Positions 54,702-63,289 are shown, counted from the stretch's first letter. The stretch is DNA of 64,000 nucleotides from Negadavirga shengliensis (GCF_042652345.1 NZ_JBHSJJ010000021.1:35106-99105), one strand, 5' to 3'. The notes: generated by a model not told the origin, from the letters alone. Numbers and translations: made by a program.

Positions 54702-55203
54702 GTGAGATTTAGGTTTATTTTAAAATTGTTGTCAGTGACAGCAGGCATTTTTCTAAGAGAATGATAGAAGAATTGGAGCTATATATCACTTTAATCCTGT
54801 CTTCGTGCAATAATAGTCTCATGCATTAAAAAAACATTAATGGAAGATTAACGGTGGATGAGGGTTCTGGATTTTTTGTTTTTTCCAGCTGCTTTTTATA
54901 TTGCCGAATGCCGGCCAGGTAGGGATTTTACCGGTGATCTCCTTTGATGAAAGCGTGCAAAGAATAAAAGAAAATGAAAAAAAATATTTATTAACTTGTA
55001 CCAAAATGTTGTTATTCGCCGTCAGCAACGCAATCTGGTATCATGACATCAAGGCGATGACCCGCATATGGTTCTTCTGATTGAGGGAGCTGGCTCTGGT
55101 GGTAAAACGGAGAGCTGATTGGCTGGTGATATTGTAGCTGAATGAGATAGTAGTGTTGGCGTTTTGCCGGGTTGCATAACAAATGCCTCAATTGATTTAA
55201 ATA
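54702..55203. promoter_or_regulatory. Divergent leader between ManD-like operon and Kelch regulator
   Basis: 502 bases without a convincing gene. AT-rich stretches at 54710-54850 and 54960-55010 may hold promoters for both directions. No strong inverted repeats noticed. Confidence 0.4.
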
Positions 55204-57738
55204 ATGAAATCCTGGTTTAAGAAATACCTGATTCCGATATGTTGCCTCTTGAGTATTTCCAGTTCCGTTTCAGGTCAGTTCTACGGTCTGTCTTTTTCAG
55301 GCAGCGAGACGGTTCAGGACAAAAGGACCGGGCTGGATCTGAGCCCGGACAATACCCTCTGCCTTGATAAAAGTTTTCGCTTGTCATTTGATATCTCATT
55401 TCAGCCGGATCAGCTGGAGTACTTCGGATATGTTTTCCGGATCATCGACGGGGAAAACCGCAACATAGACCTGATCAGCAACCTGCATTCCCCTGATGCC
55501 AGTCATTTTGTAGTGATCAATGAAGGCAACTCAACGCCCCATTCCTTTGATTTGCAAAACACCGGTATTTTTTCTGACTGGAACAGGTTTGTCTTTGATT
55601 TTGATTATGAAAATCAGGAAGTCAGGTATTCCTTTCTGGGAATATCCAATGTTCAAAGCATGTCTTTCGAGCCTGGGAGTTGTTTTAAAATATTATTCGG
55701 AGCCAATGATTACCCGAAATTTAAGACTACGGATGTGCCGCCTATGAATATCAGGGACATTGAAATCGTGGAAGGGGGAGTAGAAAGGAACAAATGGCTT
55801 TTGGATCAACATCACGGTAATTCTGCGCAGGAGAAAATTTCCGGTCAGAACGGACATGTCCGGCATCCATTATGGATAAGGAAAATGCGGATGGAGTGGA
55901 AGCTGCTCAAAAATTTTACCACAGAGGGCCCAATAAGTGTGGGCTTTAATCCCAATGATGAGCTTTTGTATTTTATAGGACTGGATTCGCTGCTTTCGTT
56001 TTCCTGTGCCAATAACAGATTGACCAGAGTGCCCTATGAATCCGGGAGACTCCACCTTTTACGTGGGAATCAATCCTTTTTTGATCAACATCAGAAACAA
56101 CTGCACAACATTTACCTCGACCAGGAGACCATATCTACCTACGACGAGGAATCCCAAACCTGGAACAAAAATTTTGAACCGCCGTCGCGGCTTACTGACA
56201 ACTGGCAATACAATAAATTCTACTCGCCGGTTGACAGTGCCATTTATATACTTGGAGGATACGGTCATTTCATCTATAAAAATAAAGTAAGGAGGTACCA
56301 CCTGCCCACTGAAACCTGGGACTCGATCATTCCCCCTGCCGATGCATTTACACCCCGCTACTTGGCTGCTTTAGGGGCCGTGGATGAGGGGGCTTATGTG
56401 CTGGGAGGATATGGAACCTTTTCCGGCCAGCAGATCCATAACCCCACCAATCTCTATGACCTCGTTTATTTTGATGTAAAAGAAAGAACATTTAAAAAAT
56501 TATTCGATCTGAAGGTGAAGGAGGAAGAATTTGTATTTGCTAATTCGCTGGTGATCGATGAACAGAACCGGAGCTACTACGGACTGATCTTTTCAAAACA
56601 TCAGTACAACTCCAATTTGCAGCTCATAAAAGGGTCGCTGGATTCGGCTGTGTATATAGAGGTTGGAAACAAGATGCCCTTTAAATTTTATGACATCAAT
56701 TCATTTGCCGACCTGTACTATGCGCCAAAACTGGACCGCTTTTTTGCGGTTACGCTCTTTCATAATACTGAAAACCAGACAGAAGCCGCTATATTTTCCA
56801 TTGCTGCCCCGCCGATCCCTGTAGAAGAAGAGAACCATCCGGAAACATATCCAGGCTACGTCATCATCTTACTCATAGGCGGCACTCTCCTGTTGGGAAG
56901 TGTGGCATACTATTTCAAAAAGCGGAATACAACCGTTCCAGACTCCCATACCCTTGCCAGGGTCCCGCAGAAAAGCCAGAAGCCGATAATTCCGGGGCAG
57001 CCTGCTGAAAATCCTCACAGGAATGACATCTACCTTTTTGGAGTATTCCAACTGTTCGACGATAAGGGCGATGACATCACCAAAAACTTCACTCCCCTTA
57101 TCAGGGAATTATTCTTGGTCATTCTGCTTTACACCATCAGATGGGAAAGGGGTATCAGTTCGGAGAAGCTCAAAGATCTGCTCTGGCACGATAAGTCGGC
57201 GGAAAGCGCGAGGAACAACCGTTCGGTTAATATTGCGAAGTTAAAAACCATACTTGCTGAGGTTAAAGGATGCCAGATCTCCAAAGAAACCGGTTATTGG
57301 AAGGTGAACCTTGATCCTTCCCAGATAAACGTGGATTACCAGGACTACAACAACATTATTCAGGACAAGAAATTTCTAAGCAAAAACAGGATTCAACAAT
57401 TGATAGCTATTGTTCAAAGGGGCAGTTTCCTTTCCAACCTCGAGTACGAATGGCTTGACGTATTTAAATCTGAAATCAGTAATGAAGTGATCGATATTTA
57501 TATCAATTACACCAATTCGATCGATATTTCAGAGGATCCGGAATTTATAATAGAGATCGCCAACTATATATTCTATTTTGACATGGTGAATGAGGAAGCG
57601 ATGATGTTGAAATGTAAAGCACTGGTACACCTTGGAAAACATTCCTTGGCAAAAGGTGTTTTCGAAAATTTCAAAAAGGAATATAAAAACATTTATGACG
57701 AGGATTTCAGCAAAGATTTCCAAACTATTTTGGAGTGA
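55204..57738 (+). CDS. Kelch-like sensor with TM helix and SARP-type DNA-binding output
   Basis: 844 residues. Signal peptide ends SSVSGQ; residues ~25-200 look like a LamG-type sandwich (SFRLSFDISFQPDQLEYFGY); residues ~240-530 hold Kelch-like units (IYILGGYGHFIY, AYVLGGYGTFSG). A single TM helix YPGYVIILLIGGTLLLGSVA (about 549-568) leads to a cytoplasmic part. It begins NDIYLFGVFQLFDDKGDDIT, a winged-helix OmpR/SARP-type fold (LKDLLWHDKSAESARNNRSV, VNIAKLK), followed by helical TPR-like repeats typical of SARP/BTAD regulators. It looks like a one-piece membrane transcription factor that senses an extracellular ligand; likely targets are the neighbouring operons. Confidence 0.75.
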   Translation: MKSWFKKYLIPICCLLSISSSVSGQFYGLSFSGSETVQDKRTGLDLSPDNTLCLDKSFRLSFDISFQPDQLEYFGYVFRIIDGENRNIDLISNLHSPDASHFVVINEGNSTPHSFDLQNTGIFSDWNRFVFDFDYENQEVRYSFLGISNVQSMSFEPGSCFKILFGANDYPKFKTTDVPPMNIRDIEIVEGGVERNKWLLDQHHGNSAQEKISGQNGHVRHPLWIRKMRMEWKLLKNFTTEGPISVGFNPNDELLYFIGLDSLLSFSCANNRLTRVPYESGRLHLLRGNQSFFDQHQKQLHNIYLDQETISTYDEESQTWNKNFEPPSRLTDNWQYNKFYSPVDSAIYILGGYGHFIYKNKVRRYHLPTETWDSIIPPADAFTPRYLAALGAVDEGAYVLGGYGTFSGQQIHNPTNLYDLVYFDVKERTFKKLFDLKVKEEEFVFANSLVIDEQNRSYYGLIFSKHQYNSNLQLIKGSLDSAVYIEVGNKMPFKFYDINSFADLYYAPKLDRFFAVTLFHNTENQTEAAIFSIAAPPIPVEEENHPETYPGYVIILLIGGTLLLGSVAYYFKKRNTTVPDSHTLARVPQKSQKPIIPGQPAENPHRNDIYLFGVFQLFDDKGDDITKNFTPLIRELFLVILLYTIRWERGISSEKLKDLLWHDKSAESARNNRSVNIAKLKTILAEVKGCQISKETGYWKVNLDPSQINVDYQDYNNIIQDKKFLSKNRIQQLIAIVQRGSFLSNLEYEWLDVFKSEISNEVIDIYINYTNSIDISEDPEFIIEIANYIFYFDMVNEEAMMLKCKALVHLGKHSLAKGVFENFKKEYKNIYDEDFSKDFQTILE

Positions 57739-57980
57739 ATCAATCCCTTAGGGTTACCGGAGTGGCTCTCGGGGAGTTTGATTTTCAGTAATTGCGGCAA
57801 ATACGGAGAATTGACTACAACAAAAACAGATCGGACTACACCTGTTTTTTAGATGTTGATAAAATTTACAGCAATATGGGAGAAAAACCATTTAATGACG
57901 ACCAAACTATGGCCATAATAACGCTAAGCCGTTTTTAATAGTATTAAACGCTGTCCTAAGTCCATTGGAAACGCAAGGAA

Positions 57981-57987
57981 AGGAGGT
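57981..57987 (+). promoter_or_regulatory. Strong Shine-Dalgarno sequence before the NAD(P)-binding gene
   Basis: AGGAGGT, 6 bases before the ATG at 57994. Most genes here have no such site; this ideal SD stands out. Confidence 0.7.
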
Positions 57988-57993
57988 AACCCC

Positions 57994-58617
57994 ATGAAAA
58001 TAGCAATCATTGGCGCCACCCGTGGCATTGGCTTGGAGCTGGTAAAAGCCGCTCTGGCTGATGGCCATGAGGTAACTGCGCTCGTCCGTAATCCAGCCCA
58101 CATGCCGGTTAGCGACAAACACCTGCGGATTGTCGAAGGAGATGCATTAGATCCCAACGCAATCGTTAAGGTAGTGGAGGGACAGGATGTCGTTTGTGTC
58201 TGTCTGGGCACGACCAAGATAACGCAAACGATAACCCTGTTCTCCCGTTGTGCGGAAAACCTTTCGAAAACCCTTAAACCCGAACAATTGCTCATCGCCG
58301 TTACCGGTATCGGTGCCGGAGATAGCAAAGGACACGGAGGTTTTTTATATGATTATATGTTTATGCCAATTGTATTGCGCAGGATGTATGCCGATAAAGA
58401 TCGCCAGGAAAGCATTATCAACAGCAAAATTTCTCGCTGGATCATTGTTCGACCCGGCTTTCTGAACAATGGACTGCGAACAGGGCATTATCGTGCACTT
58501 ACCGATTTGCGCGGCATCCATGGAGGAAGAATTTCACGCGCAGACGTAGCCGACTTCATGCTATCCCAAGCCAAGTCCCCTCAGTTTATCGGCCAGACGC
58601 CCCTGCTGATTTATTGA
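57994..58617 (+). CDS. NAD(P)-binding NmrA/SDR-like protein
   Basis: 207 residues. The N-terminus KIAIIGATRGIGLELVKAAL carries the GATxGxG dinucleotide motif (atypical SDR), then VTALVRNPAHMP, the GDALDP segment that ends the first Rossmann half, and a VCVCLGTTK strand. It lacks the full YxxxK pair of classical SDRs, as in NmrA-like and flavin-reductase-like proteins. Probable NADPH-dependent reductase or sensor; substrate unknown. It sits isolated in a region full of broken genes and has an unusually strong SD, hinting at transfer. Confidence 0.8.
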   Translation: MKIAIIGATRGIGLELVKAALADGHEVTALVRNPAHMPVSDKHLRIVEGDALDPNAIVKVVEGQDVVCVCLGTTKITQTITLFSRCAENLSKTLKPEQLLIAVTGIGAGDSKGHGGFLYDYMFMPIVLRRMYADKDRQESIINSKISRWIIVRPGFLNNGLRTGHYRALTDLRGIHGGRISRADVADFMLSQAKSPQFIGQTPLLIY

Positions 58618-58684
58618 AGCCTCTATAAAACACACAAAAAAGCTTTATGGCCGGAGTAATGAATGTTTCCCCTCTAAGGTTCTT

Positions 58685-58890
58685 GTTCCGGTTGGCGATA
58701 AAGCCTTAATGAGGCCATAGGGATAAAAGATGTACAAGAATTGGATTGGTGGGAAGGTGTATGGGTTAATCCCGACACAAGAATCGCATTTTCCCCGGCG
58801 CAGCATTCATCCGCACGCGTTTTCTTTGATAAGGACCTTGGTGATGGCAAGCTTGTCTGGAATACATTGGTTAGATCGCAACGAAAAAAG
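58685..58890 (+). pseudogene. Remnant of an MBL-fold metallohydrolase
   Basis: In one frame VPVGDKALMRP (58685 onward), then after a shift IGIKDVQELDWWEGVWVNPD, followed by TRIAFSPAQHSSARVFFD. These match the C-terminal half of NAPE-PLD/UlaG-type beta-lactamase-fold hydrolases, including the SPAQH metal-ligand motif. The N-terminal HxHxDH part is missing, a frameshift separates the pieces near 58717, and the frame decays after about 58880. A dead fragment; recognition by eye. Confidence 0.65.
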
Positions 58891-58908
58891 GGGCCATCAA
58901 AGCCCCTT
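58884..58908 (-). terminator. Rho-independent terminator (minus strand)
   Basis: Read on the minus strand, AAGGGGC (58908-58902), loop TTTGATG, GCCCCTT (58894-58888), then TTTTTT (58889-58884). A 7-bp stem plus T tract about 100 bases past the true end of the deacetylase pseudogene, its likely terminator. Confidence 0.7.
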
Positions 58909-59008
58909 CCCATAGTTTGATAATCATTTAGGAAGTGATATCAGAAAAAACTTACTCATAACTTCCTTCCCTTCCCTGAACGAAAATTGCCTAACTTTTT
59001 CTCATTAT

Positions 59009-60251
59009 TTACTCTTTCACAGGTATTAAAGTCAATGCTTTCAGGTCCATTAACGCGCCTTTTTCAAATGCATCTTTGGATTTGACCATTAATTGATTGA
59101 GATCGTTTTTCAAGTGAATTTTCCCAACCTTTAACGTTTTGAAGGTTTCCCACTATCCGGACTTGCCTACCGTACCGGTAATTTTTTGATCACCAACTGA
59201 GATCACGTAATCTTTTCCGGATTCTTCATCGGATACAGACCATTCCATCCATACTTCATAATCGCCACCCTGGGGCAATTCGATGTCCCATACCACTTGG
59301 TCCTTGGCGGTAAACCAGCCAAAAGCATTCCATTCGGGCATGTATTGAATATTAGGGCCTATGCCTTTACCGTTTTCTGCCGTCAATAATATTTCATTGT
59401 CTGTCGAAGGTCTTGCGATTTCGGGTATGTTCAGATTCCCCTTCATTTCGTTTCTTTTTTTATCCACATATTCAGCCACTGTTCCAATGGGTCTATCCAG
59501 ATTTCATTGTCTGGATCAGTAGCAAAGCGACAGAGCTCTCTGAGGGCGTTGAGATAGGTTGTTTGGTTCCCCTTTTCGTCGGTTTCATGCCCAGCCAGCA
59601 CAAGCCACTGACCGTTTTTTTTGGCATTTTCAATGATAGGCAGGAGTTCATCAAATGTCATGTTGTCCATTTTCATACCCGTGAGCTGGGCCATGTCCAC
59701 ATATATCGGGTCAGAGGGGATCTCATCCAGCCAGCCTCTACCCACCCTGAACAATTCGGACACCAGTGGGACAAAACTTTTAGTATATGCGCCTTTGCCT
59801 ATAAAGGTCATACCACAGGGGTATGCATAAACTTTTGGGGTAACCCCAAGTAGGGATTCAATTTGAGAATTGGCATCCAGTGGTTCAGCACGCATCCGTT
59901 CGAGGGTATAGTCTTCCAGCGTCCGATTACGGGACCACGGAAAATTTCCCGAACAAGGATGATTGACGGAATGGTTCCCCATTTCATGGCCGCTTTTTAC
60001 GGCCATTTGCCATCCTTCTACATTTTTTCCACGTTGGACGGCACAATAAAGAACGTTGCCTTGACATCATATTCATTCAGAAGCGGCACGCCTAAGGTTG
60101 GGTTGCTGGCCCGCGCATCGTCAAAACTTAGGCTAATGGCCATCCTCTTCCCGTCCGGCCACGGAAAAGGTGGATCCTGGGCTTGGGTAAGAGAATAACT
60201 TCCGAAAAACAGCAGAAGCAAAAGCGGATAGTTCATCATGTTTGTTGTCAT
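59009..60251 (-). pseudogene. Polysaccharide deacetylase family gene with three lesions
   Basis: The pieces add up to 414 codons if two single-base losses are restored. Signal: LLLLLFFGSYSLTQAQ. NodB-type deacetylase domain: ISLSFDDARASN, KATFFIVPSNVEK; then an A run one base short near 60018 breaks the frame; then SGHEMGNHSVNHPCSG, VYAYPCGM and WLVLAGHETDEKG; a C run one base short near 59485; then a sugar-binding-like C-terminal domain (PQGGDYEVWMEWSVSDEES, GTVGKSG) with an in-frame TAG at 59153-59155, after which the frame continues (WETFKTLKVGKIHL) to TAA at 59009. Members deacetylate GlcNAc polymers or similar. Clearly broken; homopolymer read errors could explain two of the three lesions. 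Confidence 0.85.
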
Positions 60252-60420
60252 TTGTTTATAATTGTTTTTTTAACGGACACATGCTTGCGTGCCGTAATAC
60301 CCTTCAGCATGCAGGCATGGAACCTCGAATGTCCCCGCCCCCTGGCGAGGGTCCCTTCCGATTTTCCAGTTCCGCAGCGCAGGAGGAACTTAGACTCATT
60401 TGGAGTGGGATTTTTCGTTG
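60252..60420. other. Spacer between deacetylase and sigma remnants
   Basis: Contains a GC-rich patch around 60330-60390 and no recognised gene; leader of the deacetylase pseudogene. Confidence 0.4.
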
Positions 60421-60595
60421 TTAATGAGCTTGGCAATTCCTTGAGATGAAAAGATCCTGGACTAAATCCTCGGCAATAATTTTATCACCGACTTTTTTAA
60501 TAGCAAAGAGAAGGGAGTTTTTTCGAATATCTGTTATAGATTTCGTCAAACGTTCTGTTGCCGTCTTTTAAAAGGTCAGTGAGATCGTCATCGGT
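60421..60595 (-). pseudogene. N-terminal remnant of an ECF sigma factor
   Basis: Minus-strand frames read DDDLTDLLKDGNRTFDEIYN then RYSKK, and after a one-base insertion LLFAIKKVGDKIIAEDLVQD then LFIS. This is sigma-70 region 2 of a Bacteroidota ECF factor (FDEIYNRYSKKL, EDLVQDLF). The rest of region 2, region 4 and the start codon are missing. Located 170 bp before the deacetylase pseudogene on the same strand. Recognition by eye, but the motif is characteristic. Confidence 0.65.
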
Positions 60596-60945
60596 TTAGG
60601 TTGGGGCTGTTTTGATGGCCAATTTCTGTAGAAGAATGAAATATATCCTTCGAAATTTATTAAGGTTATTTACATTTCCAAATGTATTAGATCTAAACGG
60701 GATAATAATGTTCGGGGAAAGCGTGCAAAAATAGGGATTATGCTTCTTTTCCACTTCCACCACAGTTTGTAGTTCTCTAAAAATTGGGTCGCTTTAGCAG
60801 AGAATATGGGTTCAGGGTTCATTTTTGGGCATACCCATTGTCCTTCAGTTATTGCAGATTGCCTGAATCTGACCTCGGTGCAAAAAAGAATAAAATCCTT
60901 GTGTAAGATTTTCTCACACGTTTTATGAGGCCCAATGAAGATAAG
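60596..60945. other. Noncoding stretch with two adjacent hairpins
   Basis: About 350 bases. A minus-strand AT-rich segment (60640-60710) may be the old sigma-factor promoter. Two hairpins lie side by side: GTGTAAGA-TTT-TCTCACAC (60901-60919) and a 12-bp stem with one mismatch (60925-60936 with 60948-60959). A 52-codon minus-strand frame around 60680-60820 has no recognised content. Confidence 0.4.
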
Positions 60946-61077
60946 TTATTGGACCTCATAATTAGAATATTGGCTTCCATTCATCTCCATTTCACAGAAT
61001 TCAATACCACCTAAAATGTCGCTGTAGGTCCTGGCTAAGTCAGTAACGGGAATCTCAATTCTGTTAATTATTTTCAT
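60946..61077 (-). pseudogene. Truncated VOC (glyoxalase/bleomycin-resistance) family gene
   Basis: 43 codons from the ATG at 61077: KIINRIEIPVTDLARTYSDI, then LGGIEFCEMEMNGSQYSNYE and a stop. This matches the first beta-alpha-beta unit of VOC proteins (FEIPV.D..RA..FY...LG). Full proteins are ~120 residues, so two thirds are lost. The start overlaps the stop of the upstream fragment as ATGA. The end lies in a hairpin, possibly the deletion junction. Confidence 0.6.
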
Positions 61078-61223
61078 TTCAATAGCTTTTTAAGTTTCTT
61101 TTTGGAAACAAATATAATCAGCTTCATGTCTTCCATCGGCGCTCTTCCATTATTTTCAATAAGCCACATTTTACTAATGTATCCTTTGAGTTGGGCATGA
61201 ACTTCAATATGTTGAAGCCGCAT
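61074..61223 (-). pseudogene. N-terminal fragment resembling an AraC-type regulator
   Basis: 49 codons from the ATG at 61223: LQHIEVHAQLKGYISKMWLI, then ENNGRAPMEDMKLII and a Lys-rich tail. The LxxYI...W...E pattern resembles the N-terminal domain (DUF6597-like) of AraC regulators such as the intact one at 62272-63087. Truncated before any HTH. Overlaps the VOC fragment by 4 nt (ATGA). Confidence 0.45.
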
Positions 61224-61268
61224 TTACATGTAGCATGTCGTTATAAATTCTGAAATCAGGAGTAAGTT

Positions 61269-62192
61269 TTAACTTTCGGATACTGCGCTTAATTCCTTTG
61301 TCAGTTCGTCTACCATCTCGGGTCTTCCGTGGAATTGTGCCGGGGTATTCTGAAAAAGGGCTATTTTCCACACCCCATTTTGTTTTACAGTGGTTATAGT
61401 TTGAATAGCATTCGCTGCTGGATTAATGTCCCTTTTTCCGGGCGGTATCATCCCTACAACAGCCCGAAGAATGGCGACTCCTGAATGTAAAAAACGAACT
61501 TCTCTGACCTTCCAAACATAATCGGCGGTTTGATGATGCTCAAATATTTTTCCTATTTCAGTTTCAATTTCGCTTTTTCCATGATATTGACTGCCATCAA
61601 ATCCTATTGATGTTCCGGAGTCGGTAAACAGTGAAGCCATTTCCATTGCGTCCTGTTTATTCCATGCGGTAAGCAAATCAGCGTAGGTTTTTTCAACTTC
61701 GGTTTGTTCATAATCCCTTTGATAAAGATGTTCCACATTTTCTGATCCGCGTTCATGTTTTGTCTTCTCGGCCAGTTCCTTTATCCTTCTAAAAGCTTTT
61801 GGAGTAGCTTTTTCAAACATTACTTTATGTTCCAAAGGAACATCCTGATCTAAAGTCAGGATTGTGGAACCGTCCTTTTCTATGAGTTTATATTGCTCCA
61901 TCCGGTCACCGTCTTTGTAGGGGTGTTCCACACCTTCAGTTAGTTCTCCCCGGTGTCTTAATAAAAGCAGTTCATTTGGCACAAGCTTTTCAATAATCCC
62001 GTAGCTGCCGAAAGCCGACTCAAAAAACTCGAACCTACTTCCCTCATTCCAGTCGCTTCTAATGTATGAACCTTCCGATTCTTCAGAGAACATACTTGTC
62101 CAGTCCCGAAAGGATTCCTTGTTCCAGAGTACGTCCCATACCCTTTCTTTGGGAGCCTTTATGTCGATTGAAAAATGGATTTTTTTCATCAT
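61269..62192 (-). CDS. SRPBCC domain fused to SgcJ/EcaC (NTF2-like) domain
   Basis: 307 residues from the ATG at 62192 (MMKKIHFSIDIKAPKERVWD); a start at 62222 adds ten residues lacking family character. Residues 1-140 are an AHSA1-like SRPBCC domain (VWDVLWNKESFRDWTSMF, GYGIIEKLVPNELL-type strands, a C-terminal helix). Residues ~165-300 are an SgcJ/EcaC/DUF4440 NTF2-like domain (EVEKTYADLLTAWNKQDAME, LFTDSGTSIGFDGSQYHGKS, KQNGVWKIALFQNTP). The fusion of two small-ligand folds is uncommon. Possible stress or detoxification role; unknown. A broken copy of the second domain lies at 63146-63289. Confidence 0.75.
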   Translation of the reverse strand: MMKKIHFSIDIKAPKERVWDVLWNKESFRDWTSMFSEESEGSYIRSDWNEGSRFEFFESAFGSYGIIEKLVPNELLLLRHRGELTEGVEHPYKDGDRMEQYKLIEKDGSTILTLDQDVPLEHKVMFEKATPKAFRRIKELAEKTKHERGSENVEHLYQRDYEQTEVEKTYADLLTAWNKQDAMEMASLFTDSGTSIGFDGSQYHGKSEIETEIGKIFEHHQTADYVWKVREVRFLHSGVAILRAVVGMIPPGKRDINPAANAIQTITTVKQNGVWKIALFQNTPAQFHGRPEMVDELTKELSAVSES

Positions 62193-62271
62193 AGCGATAT
62201 AATTAAGTTTGTTTTCATGCAAAATTATGGAAAGCTCAAATAATAAAATTGTAAAAAAGTAGCATGTCAGG

Positions 62272-63087
62272 TTATTGGGGTATCATGAAATGCTCAACCC
62301 TGCCATATCGTGAAACAAGATTGGAAAGCTGTTTGGGCGTGGATCCAGTGAGATTTTTTATATCCTTGATAAAATGAGATTGGTCACTATAATTCATAGA
62401 ATAAGCCACTTCAGTCAGGTTTTGAAAGTTCCCTTTTTCTAGCAGTTCAATTGCTTTTCTAAGCCTGTATACCCTCAAATAAAATTTTGGCAATATCCCC
62501 GTTGCCGTTAAAAAGCGTCTCTCGAATTGGTGCTTGGATAATCCTGAAAGTTTTACCAGACTATCTACCGTCAGGTTCGAAGAGTCGGTGTTGAGACTGT
62601 GAATGATATCAATACTAGATCGAATTATCGAATCGGGCTCATGTGTTTTACAAAGGTCAACTCTTTCCATCAAAAAATCGACAAGTGTTTCAATCCAAGT
62701 TGCCGGATGAGCCGTGTCCAGTACTCGGTTTACCACATCTTTTTTCGAAAACTCATTCAAGGAAATCATCCGGTCGGTAAATTCACAGGAACTGGTTTTA
62801 AATAACAGAGGCAGTGCCTGGTATTTGAATACCAATCCAGTTAGTGTAATGGCTTGATCAGAAATTGTAACAGAGGGTATTGTATATGGGCCATAGACAA
62901 ATGCTGTGGGAAGTCTCTCCCCATCTTTGACAAAAGAACTTTTTCCATTGTTGTGTTGAACGATAATGCCAGTAGAACAATCGCTCAGCGATTGGATTCT
63001 AATAACCTGATCATCTTTATTTTTCATGATCCAAAAGTATTTGACAAATTCTCTTAGGAAACGTGGTGGATTTATTGTCTGGAACAT
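62272..63087 (-). CDS. AraC-family transcriptional regulator
   Basis: 271 residues. The N-terminal part (PPRFLREFVKYFWIMKNKDD, ...VYGPYTIPSVTIS) is a DUF6597-like effector domain. The C-terminal ~100 residues contain both HTH helices: LTVDSLVKLSGLSKHQFERR with KFYLRVYRLRKAIELL, then LTEVAYSMNYSDQSHFIKDI and LTGSTPKQLSN. It probably controls the SRPBCC-SgcJ gene 79 bp downstream on the same strand. The inducer is unknown. Confidence 0.87.
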   Translation of the reverse strand: MFQTINPPRFLREFVKYFWIMKNKDDQVIRIQSLSDCSTGIIVQHNNGKSSFVKDGERLPTAFVYGPYTIPSVTISDQAITLTGLVFKYQALPLLFKTSSCEFTDRMISLNEFSKKDVVNRVLDTAHPATWIETLVDFLMERVDLCKTHEPDSIIRSSIDIIHSLNTDSSNLTVDSLVKLSGLSKHQFERRFLTATGILPKFYLRVYRLRKAIELLEKGNFQNLTEVAYSMNYSDQSHFIKDIKNLTGSTPKQLSNLVSRYGRVEHFMIPQ

Positions 63088-63145
63088 AATTATGTCTATT
63101 TTTTCTGTTTCTTGTTATACTTGTACGACCTTTTTCAGGTTTAAT

Positions 63146-63289
63146 TTAACTTTTGCCATTGTATGGTTTGCAGCCAAACCCTATGAATATTGCGTTATCT
63201 TTGAATAATGATACCATCTTAGCGGCACCTTTTTTACTTCCAATGCCATTAATTCGGTGTGTAGCCTTAATTATTTCAGTTTCATTCAT
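63146..63289 (-). pseudogene. Truncated SgcJ/EcaC-like gene
   Basis: 47 codons from the ATG at 63289: ETEIIKATHRINGIGSKKGA, then AKMVSLFKDNAIFIGFGCKP and YNGKS before a stop. It is clearly related to the SgcJ half of the protein at 61269-62192 (ASLFTDSGTSIGFDGSQYHGKS). The stop replaces a Glu codon (GAA to TAA) and what follows no longer matches. 63290-63504 holds nothing recognised. Confidence 0.6.

Noticed and set aside
54837..55028. Minus-strand frame in the divergent leader
   Set aside because: Low-complexity, no domain, lies in a probable promoter region.
60680..60820. 52-codon minus-strand frame
   Set aside because: Protein-like in places (Trp/Lys-rich) but matches nothing and has no supporting signals.
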